The notes beneath the pieces were generated by a model. That model was given only the letters and a program-made list of their open reading frames with translations, ran no database searches and was not told the origin of the DNA. From Actinomadura kijaniata NBRC 14229 (GTDB taxonomy: Bacteria; Actinomycetota; Actinomycetes; Streptosporangiales; Streptosporangiaceae), in contig NZ_BCQR01000133.1 in the NCBI RefSeq assembly GCF_001552175.1, positions 1 through 34,898 of the forward strand: a DNA stretch of 34,898 bases, written 5' to 3'. A program made the position numbers and the translations under genes. Shown in pieces: positions 30,749-34,898 of the stretch. Position 1 is the first letter of the stretch; each line of letters opens with the position of its first letter.

Positions 30749-30940
30749 ATGCCGAATCCGCAACAGCCGGAGATGCGCCGTTCCCAGCGCACCGCCGTGA
30801 CCGACGAACCGGCCCCCGAGGCCACCGATCCGGAGAAGACCGGCACGCCGGGTAACGCCCACGGCACCGACAAGGGTGACAAGGGCGGCGGCGAGGGTGG
30901 CGGGGTCCCGCCGGACCAGCAGCCGCCGCACCCGGCCTGA
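30749..30940 (+). CDS. Tiny disordered hydrophilic protein
   Basis: 63 residues with a strong GGGGGAGAG site before the ATG, 29 bp after the DUF3140 stop and probably in its operon. It is rich in Pro, Gly, Glu and Asp, with no hydrophobic core: MPNPQQPEMRRSQRTAVTDE at the start, a G-rich GGGEGGG near the end. It should be disordered and soluble. No family is recognised. A strong terminator follows. Confidence 0.6.
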   Translation: MPNPQQPEMRRSQRTAVTDEPAPEATDPEKTGTPGNAHGTDKGDKGGGEGGGVPPDQQPPHPA

Positions 30941-30956
30941 GCCGGGAGGGCACGGA

Positions 30957-30987
30957 GAAAGGGCCGCCCCGGCGGGGCGGCCCTTTC
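30957..30987. terminator. Bidirectional terminator between two tiny genes
   Basis: 14-bp perfect arms GAAAGGGCCGCCCC (30957-30970) and GGGGCGGCCCTTTC (30974-30987) enclose GGC. The plus strand ends in CCCTTTC and the minus strand mirrors it, so it can stop both the DUF3140 operon and the convergent tiny gene. Confidence 0.9.
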
Positions 30988-30995
30988 CCGTTCGC

Positions 30996-31181
30996 TCACG
31001 GCACCTCGGTCTGCGGGCTGTAGCCCTCGGCCTCCCCGCCGGGCGCGTCGTCGGGCGCGTTGGGCGGGTCGGTCGGACCGGGCGTGTGCTCGTCCCCGAA
31101 ATCGTCGCCCGCGGCGGCCTCGGGGTCCTCGCGCCGGTCGGCGAGGGGCCGGTCGTCGGGGTCCTTGCGGTCGTTCGGCAT
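30996..31181 (-). CDS. Tiny acidic disordered protein downstream of hemerythrin
   Basis: 61 residues from the ATG at 31181, with GGGAGGGCGC before it; an in-frame start at 31199 would overlap the hemerythrin stop. The sequence (MPNDRKDPDDRPLADRREDP) is rich in Asp, Glu and Pro, with a C-terminal GEAEGYSPQTEVP. There is no hydrophobic segment, so it is probably disordered. It is 14 bp after the hemerythrin gene and likely co-transcribed. The opening MPN echoes the other tiny protein, but no real homology is claimed. Confidence 0.6.
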   Translation of the reverse strand: MPNDRKDPDDRPLADRREDPEAAAGDDFGDEHTPGPTDPPNAPDDAPGGEAEGYSPQTEVP

Positions 31182-31195
31182 GCGCCCTCCCGGGG

Positions 31196-31747
31196 TCACT
31201 TCATCGCGTTGCGGATGGCGTCGCGGGTGCGGTCCATGACCGCCGCGAACGGTCCCACCATCAGGTTCTTCACCGGCGTCTCGACGCCCTGGTGCGGATG
31301 GGTCGGGGCGAGCCGCTCGGCCATCTCGACCGCCGCGCGCATCCCGCGCAGCTGCTGCTCGGTCCCCTTGCGCTCGATCTCCGGGAACTCCTCGTGCTCC
31401 TCGTGCCGGGCGTGCTCCTCCACGTCCTTGTGGAACCGGGAGAACAGCGGGCCGAACTCGGGCGCGTCGGGGCCGAGCCGCTCCAGCTCCTCCAGCATCC
31501 CCTTGGCCTTGTTCTCCTCCTTCAGCCGCGCTCCGACGACCGCGTCCCCGCGCGCGATCTCACGCTTGGCGAACGGGTGCACGATCTCCTCCTCGGCCGT
31601 CTCGTGCACGGCCAGCAGGTGACGCAGCCGGTCGAACGCCTCCCGGCGGGTCTTCCCGCTGCTGTCCTCCACCTTGGCGAACAGCGAACGGATCTCCTCG
31701 TGCTGCCTCTTCAGCAGGTCGACCACGGTCTCGGTGGTTCCGGCCAT
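31196..31747 (-). CDS. Hemerythrin HHE domain protein
   Basis: 183 residues from the ATG at 31747, with GGAAGGG before it. It has the four-helix HHE layout: LLKRQHEEIRSLFAKVE, LLAVHETAEEEIVHPFAKRE, a helix with LKEENKAKGMLEELE, and FSRFHKDVEEHARHEEHEEFPEIER. The His and Glu residues (H of RQHEE, H and E of VHETAEEE, H of FHKD, HARHEEHEE) are placed as di-iron ligands. The C-terminal 45 residues form a helix-rich tail (MRAAVEMAERL, PVKNLMVGPFAAVMDRTRDAIRNAMK). It probably binds O2 or NO or senses redox state in the cytoplasm. The promoter GGTT, 14 bases, GGGTAG fits a SigB-like sigma factor. Confidence 0.9.
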   Translation of the reverse strand: MAGTTETVVDLLKRQHEEIRSLFAKVEDSSGKTRREAFDRLRHLLAVHETAEEEIVHPFAKREIARGDAVVGARLKEENKAKGMLEELERLGPDAPEFGPLFSRFHKDVEEHARHEEHEEFPEIERKGTEQQLRGMRAAVEMAERLAPTHPHQGVETPVKNLMVGPFAAVMDRTRDAIRNAMK

Positions 31748-31785
31748 GGGCCCTTCCCTTCGGACGAAGGCGGTTGCGGGGCTGT

Positions 31786-31811
31786 CCCTACCCGGCGGGC
31801 GGGCTTCAACC
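31786..31811 (-). promoter_or_regulatory. SigB-like promoter of hemerythrin gene
   Basis: Reading the minus strand, GGTT (31811-31808) is followed after 14 bases by GGGTAGGG (31793-31786). The start lies about 30 nt upstream of the ATG. This is the best of three GGGTAGGG elements in the 28.6-31.8 kb region. Confidence 0.5.
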
Positions 31812-31841
31812 GCGCGCCCCGCAAAGGCCCCGCAAAAGGGC

Positions 31842-31880
31842 GGGACCCCTGTCGTCGGGGGGGATAACGACAAGGGTCCC
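31842..31880 (-). terminator. Terminator after GAF-ANTAR gene
   Basis: Arms 31842-31855 and 31867-31880 pair over 14 bases with a single G-U, loop 11 nt. On the minus strand the stem is followed within four bases by TTTT, matching intrinsic terminators. It belongs to the ANTAR gene 260 bases upstream. Confidence 0.8.
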
Positions 31881-32141
31881 GTTCGGAACCCGCCCCGGCG
31901 GCACCGGAAAGACGACCGGGGGTCGGGCTCCACGGACCGGATGACAGAGGGGCAGGACGTCTCCCGGTCCGGGTTCATCGTGCGGAGCGGGGCGCCGTTC
32001 GCCGGAAGAGAGAGGAAACCAGGCGTCGCGGCGTGCTCCTGCACCGATGGGGAGCGGGCCGCGCCTCCGGACCCGTATGAGATGCAGCATATCCCGGCGC
32101 TCCGCTTCCCGACAGGGAGTCAGCCGGATGTCGCCCGGAGG

Positions 32142-32918
32142 TCAGCCCGGGTCGCCCTCCTGGAACGGACCGGGCCGCGCGCGGTGCCCGGTGACGCCCT
32201 CCACGATCCCGGCGGCGATGTCCCGGAGCTTGCGGTTGCGCCGCTGGGAGGCCCGCCGCAGCAGGGCCAGCGCCTCCTCGGCGGGGATGCGGCGCTGCGC
32301 CATGATGATCCCCAGTGCCTGGTCGATGACCGCGCGGGAGGCCAGCGCGTCGCGCAGCTGCTCGGTCGTGCGCGCCCGGTCGGCGTGGCGCAGCACGCCC
32401 CGCAGCAGCAGCGCCGCGTGGTCGGCGATCACCTCGACGACCGGCTCGTTGCCCTCGTTCACGCCACCCGGATCGGGGAAGTACAGGTTGAGCGCGCCGG
32501 GAACGCCCCGCCGCACGCCGAGCGGATAGCTGCCCACGCTGCGCACGCCCATCTCCAGCACGCGTTCGCCGAAGGAACGCCAGCGCCCGTCGGCGGCGAT
32601 GTCCTGGATCACCGTCCGCCGCTGGCCGTGCAGGCTGGCCAGGCACGGCCCGCCCTCCGCCTCCCTCCGCGACCCGTGCCCCAGCTCGTACTGGAGCAGG
32701 TCGGCGGTGCGCGCGAGCGGGCCGGAGGCCGCCACGGTGGAGGGGCCGTGCCGGGTCCGCAGGGTGACGCTGGCCGCGGGCCCGCCGGGGACGGTCTTGG
32801 CGGCGATGTCGGCGATGTGCTGGAGCGCCTGGCGCACGTCCTCGGTGGAGACCAGGAGCTCGGTGAGTTCCCGCAGGCTGGAGAGGATCTCTTCGTTCCC
32901 GGAACGTCCGGCACCCAT
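32142..32918 (-). CDS. GAF-ANTAR domain protein
   Basis: 258 residues from the ATG at 32918, preceded by AGGAGG. The start at 32942 is rejected because it precedes that site and overlaps the tandem repeats. The GAF domain (about residues 15-165) has ASVTLRTRHGPSTVAASG, GGPCLASLHGQRRTVIQDI and VRSVGSYPLGV. The ANTAR domain (about 190-245) is LRDALASRAVIDQALGIIMAQRRIPAEEALALLRRASQRRNRKLRDIAAGIV. ANTAR proteins bind tandem RNA hairpins and prevent transcription termination; the GAF part would sense a ligand or redox state. Mycobacterial homologues act in stress and dormancy control. The leader contains a hairpin pairing GGCCT with AGGCC around the ribosome-binding site. Confidence 0.9.
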   Translation of the reverse strand: MGAGRSGNEEILSSLRELTELLVSTEDVRQALQHIADIAAKTVPGGPAASVTLRTRHGPSTVAASGPLARTADLLQYELGHGSRREAEGGPCLASLHGQRRTVIQDIAADGRWRSFGERVLEMGVRSVGSYPLGVRRGVPGALNLYFPDPGGVNEGNEPVVEVIADHAALLLRGVLRHADRARTTEQLRDALASRAVIDQALGIIMAQRRIPAEEALALLRRASQRRNRKLRDIAAGIVEGVTGHRARPGPFQEGDPG

Positions 32919-32921
32919 GAC

Positions 32922-32940
32922 GGCCTCCTGGGGGAAGGCC
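32922..32940 (-). promoter_or_regulatory. Leader hairpin around the GAF-ANTAR ribosome-binding site
   Basis: On the minus strand GGCCT (32940-32936) can pair with AGGCC (32926-32922), with a 9-nt loop that includes part of AGGAGG. This would limit ribosome access and is near the tandem repeats. Confidence 0.4.
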
Positions 32941-32975
32941 ATGCCCCGTCACGCACGGGCCATGCCCCGTCACGC
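32937..32975. repeat. Tandem 18-bp direct repeat upstream of GAF-ANTAR gene
   Basis: GGCCATGCCCCGTCACGC occurs at 32937-32954 and again, identically, at 32958-32975; the period is 21 bp (two helical turns). Between and across them, ACGGG (32955-32959) and CCCGT (32966-32970) can form a hairpin with a 6-nt loop, an arrangement reminiscent of ANTAR target hairpins, though the loop bases do not fit the AnnGnn rule. Confidence 0.7.
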
Positions 32976-33050
32976 CGCCGGACCGGTCACCTGACGGATG
33001 CCGGGCGGCGGCCCGCGTCCGTAGCGTCGCCGGTGGAAGGGAGATCTGAG

Positions 33051-33653
33051 ATGCGGATCGAGATGGTTCTGGACGTGCCCTGTGTGTGGTCGTACTTCGC
33101 GTTCGCGCGGCTCCAGCGGGCCGCAGCGCGGTTCCGGGAACGCGGGGGAGAGCTGGAGACGGCGTTCCTGCCGTTCCAGTTGCAGCCGGACGCGACCGCC
33201 GAGGGGGAGCCGAAGGTCGCGGCGCTGCGGCGGGCGTTCGGGGACGCCACCGAGGACGCCATCGCGGGCATCACCGCCAAGGCCGCCGACGAGGGGCTGA
33301 CGTTCCGGCACGCGGGCGCGGTCATGTCCAACACGTTCGAGGCGCACCGGCTGATCGCGGTCGCGTCGGAGCAGGGCCGGGGCGAGGCGATGGTGGAACG
33401 CCTGTTCCGCGCCCACCACACCGACGAGCTGAACGTCGCCGACCCGGCGGTGCTGCGGCGGCTCGCCGCCGAGACCGGGGTGGAGTGGAGCGACGCGAGG
33501 GCCGGGGAGACCCGGGCCGCGCTGGAGCGGGTCCGCGCCTCCGGCGTCCGGGGCGTCCCCGTCTTCTATGTCGACGGCCGGCGGCTGGGCGGGGCGCAGT
33601 CGGAGGAGGACCTGCTCGCCGCGTTCGAGGCGGCGCGCTCCACCGTAGGGTGA
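33051..33653 (+). CDS. DsbA-family (FrnE-like) thioredoxin-fold protein
   Basis: 200 residues from an ATG after GGAAGGGAGA. The N-terminus IEMVLDVPCVWSYFAFARLQRA places an active-site Cys in a C-V-W-S motif, where FrnE/DsbA proteins usually have C-x-x-C, so it resembles a monothiol form. Between the thioredoxin strands is a long helical insert. The cis-Pro loop is VRGVPVFYVDGRRLGGAQS, with GVP typical of the FrnE branch. There is no signal peptide, so it acts in the cytoplasm. It probably reduces or isomerises thiol substrates or acts as a glutathione/mycothiol-like transferase; the lost second Cys changes the chemistry. It is 5 bp before the LAL regulator. Confidence 0.9.
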   Translation: MRIEMVLDVPCVWSYFAFARLQRAAARFRERGGELETAFLPFQLQPDATAEGEPKVAALRRAFGDATEDAIAGITAKAADEGLTFRHAGAVMSNTFEAHRLIAVASEQGRGEAMVERLFRAHHTDELNVADPAVLRRLAAETGVEWSDARAGETRAALERVRASGVRGVPVFYVDGRRLGGAQSEEDLLAAFEAARSTVG

Positions 33654-33658
33654 CGGTC

Positions 33659-34898
33659 ATGCTGTACGGACGGGACGCGGAGACCGCGACGATCGACCGG
33701 TTGCTCCAGCAGGCGCGCGCCGGGCGCAGCGGGGCGCTGGTGCTGCGCGGGGAGGCCGGGATCGGCAAGTCGGCGCTGTTGGAGCACGCCGAGTGCGCCG
33801 CCGCCGACATGCGGGTGCTGCGCGCCACCGGGACCGAGTACGAGCGGTCCCTTCCGTACGCGGGCCTGCACCTGATGCTGCGCCGCCACCTGGACCGGGT
33901 GGACGCGCTGCCCGGACCGCAGGGGCGGGCGCTGCGCGGCGCGCTGGCGATGGAGGGCGGCGCCGGCGGCGACCGGTTCCTGGTCGGGCTGGCGGTGCTG
34001 ACGCTGCTGTCGGACCTGGCCGAGGAGCGCCCGCTGCTGTGCCTGGTCGACGACGCGCAGTGGCTGGACGAGCCGACGGTGGAGGCGCTGCTGTTCGCGG
34101 TGCGGCGGCTGGAGGCCGAGCCGATCGTGATGCTGCTGGCGGCGCGGGACGCCGACCCGGCGGGGCGGGCCGCCGAGTTCACCGCGCCCGGCCTGCCGGA
34201 GCTGCGCCTCACCGGTCTCGACGACCGGGCCGCCGACGGCCTGCTGACCGAGCGCGCCGCCGCGCTGCCCGCCCCCACCCGGCAGGAGATCCTCGTCGAG
34301 GCCCAGGGCAACCCGCTGGCCCTGCTGGAGCTGCCCGCCGCCCGCCGCGCCGCGCCCGGCGAGCCGTCCTCCACCTACACGCGGCTGCGGTCCGCGTTCG
34401 CCGACCGGGTCGCCGCGCTGCCGGACGCCACCCGCACGCTGCTGCTGCTGGCGGCCGTCAACCACCAGGGAGACCTGGCGATCCTGCTGCCCGCCGCCGA
34501 ACGGCTCGGCGCGTCCGTCGCCGATCTGGAGCCCGCCGAACGCGACGGCCTGGTCACCGTCGCCGACGAGCGCCTGGAGTTCCGGCACCCCCTGATCCGC
34601 TCGGCGGCGGCCGACGCCGCGACGTTCGGGCGGCGCCTGGAGGCGCACCGGGCCCTCGCCGCGGCGTACCGGGCGGCCGGGGACCGCTGCCACGTGTGGC
34701 ACCTGGCCGCCGCCGCGACCGGTCCGGAGGAGCCCGTCGCGGCGGAGCTGGAGGAGGCCGCCGAGGAGATGCGGTCCGGCGGCGGCGTCGTCTCGACCGC
34801 CGTCGTCTACGAGCGCGCCGCCGCGCTCAGCCCCGACCCCCGCGACCGGGGCCGCCGGCTGGCGCTGGCCGCGCACGCCGCCGCCGACGCGGGCCGGG
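33659..34898 (+). CDS. LAL-family (LuxR) ATPase regulator, 3' end outside window
   Basis: At least 413 residues, open at the window end, from the ATG at 33659. Walker A is GEAGIGKS (residues 31-38), and Walker B-like LLCLVDDAQWLDEPTVEAL follows. The AAA-type sensor region has RDADPAG, then AQGNPLALLELP and ADLEPAERDGLVTVADERLEFRHPLIRSAA, all marks of LAL/MalT-like regulators. The tail is the start of an Ala-rich helical repeat region; the LuxR HTH would lie outside. Such proteins are large ATP-dependent activators of secondary metabolism or catabolic operons. It follows the DsbA gene after 5 bp, in a probable operon. Confidence 0.9.
   Translation, partial: MLYGRDAETATIDRLLQQARAGRSGALVLRGEAGIGKSALLEHAECAAADMRVLRATGTEYERSLPYAGLHLMLRRHLDRVDALPGPQGRALRGALAMEGGAGGDRFLVGLAVLTLLSDLAEERPLLCLVDDAQWLDEPTVEALLFAVRRLEAEPIVMLLAARDADPAGRAAEFTAPGLPELRLTGLDDRAADGLLTERAAALPAPTRQEILVEAQGNPLALLELPAARRAAPGEPSSTYTRLRSAFADRVAALPDATRTLLLLAAVNHQGDLAILLPAAERLGASVADLEPAERDGLVTVADERLEFRHPLIRSAAADAATFGRRLEAHRALAAAYRAAGDRCHVWHLAAAATGPEEPVAAELEEAAEEMRSGGGVVSTAVVYERAAALSPDPRDRGRRLALAAHAAADAGR

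Larger units (their letters stand above)
31748..32141. other. 394-base gap between hemerythrin and GAF-ANTAR genes
   Basis: It contains the SigB-like promoter (31786-31811) and the strong terminator at 31842-31880. From 31881 to 32141 nothing else is supported; ORFs on the plus strand there are shadows with no ribosome-binding site. A small direct repeat, CCCCGCAAA at 31817-31825 and 31829-31837, lies beside the terminator. Confidence 0.6.

Noticed and set aside
1..34898. CRISPR arrays, tRNAs, IS elements, prophage genes
   Set aside because: No regularly spaced repeats, no cloverleaf and no transposase or integrase motif was found. The only tandem repeat is the two-copy unit at 32937-32975.

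Overview
The window is about 34.9 kb of very GC-rich DNA from an actinomycete chromosome. Gene content points to Streptosporangiales, perhaps Actinomadura or a relative: a CU044_5270-family protein, YrdB/DUF2568, DUF3140, a GAF-ANTAR protein, a LuxR-type LAL regulator, an F420/flavin LLM oxidoreductase, and several starts that look leaderless. That placement rests on gene content only. No tRNA, rRNA, IS element, prophage or CRISPR array was seen.

Layout. (1) 1-3.5 kb: the end of a CU044_5270-family gene, a convergent membrane protein, and a two-gene operon of hotdog thioesterase plus zinc alcohol dehydrogenase, with a palindrome on its promoter. (2) 3.5-7 kb, minus strand: an APC amino-acid permease with an 11-bp inverted repeat in its leader, and a secreted beta-sandwich protein. 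(3) 7-16 kb: a lipid/aromatic/terpenoid-type catabolic region. It holds a PaaX-like repressor divergent from an AidB-like acyl-CoA dehydrogenase, a PaaI thioesterase, a crotonase, a P450 with an aryl/terpenoid-alcohol dehydrogenase, an unknown protein, and a VOC protein divergent from a TetR regulator over two near-identical operators. (4) 16-19.4 kb: a 2-hydroxyacid dehydrogenase, YrdB, a nitronate monooxygenase-like protein and a polysaccharide-deacetylase lipoprotein. (5) 19.4-23.6 kb: a compact three-gene cassette matching the ABC-three-component (ABC-3C) conflict-system architecture, convergent with a DnaQ-BRCT exonuclease. (6) 23.7-27.6 kb: a lipoprotein, an SRPBCC protein, an LLM oxidoreductase, an alpha/beta hydrolase and a small membrane protein. 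(7) 27.6-33.7 kb: a stress-flavoured island with a YihY/BrkB membrane protein, an Orn/Lys/Arg decarboxylase, DUF3140, two tiny disordered proteins, a hemerythrin, a GAF-ANTAR protein and a DsbA-like protein. Three genes there share a GGGTAGGG promoter element reminiscent of SigB-type promoters. (8) The window ends inside a LAL-family regulator.

The most notable item is the ABC-3C cassette (19456-22313). Its three genes overlap by 17 and 23 bp. The first encodes a REase-like N-terminal domain plus a C-terminal region, the second a small middle component resembling MC6, the third a DUF2326-like coiled-coil ATPase. In the ATPase the expected Walker A lysine reads as threonine (residues 40-45, AGTTGL), which suggests either a non-canonical or ATPase-dead system, or one changed base.
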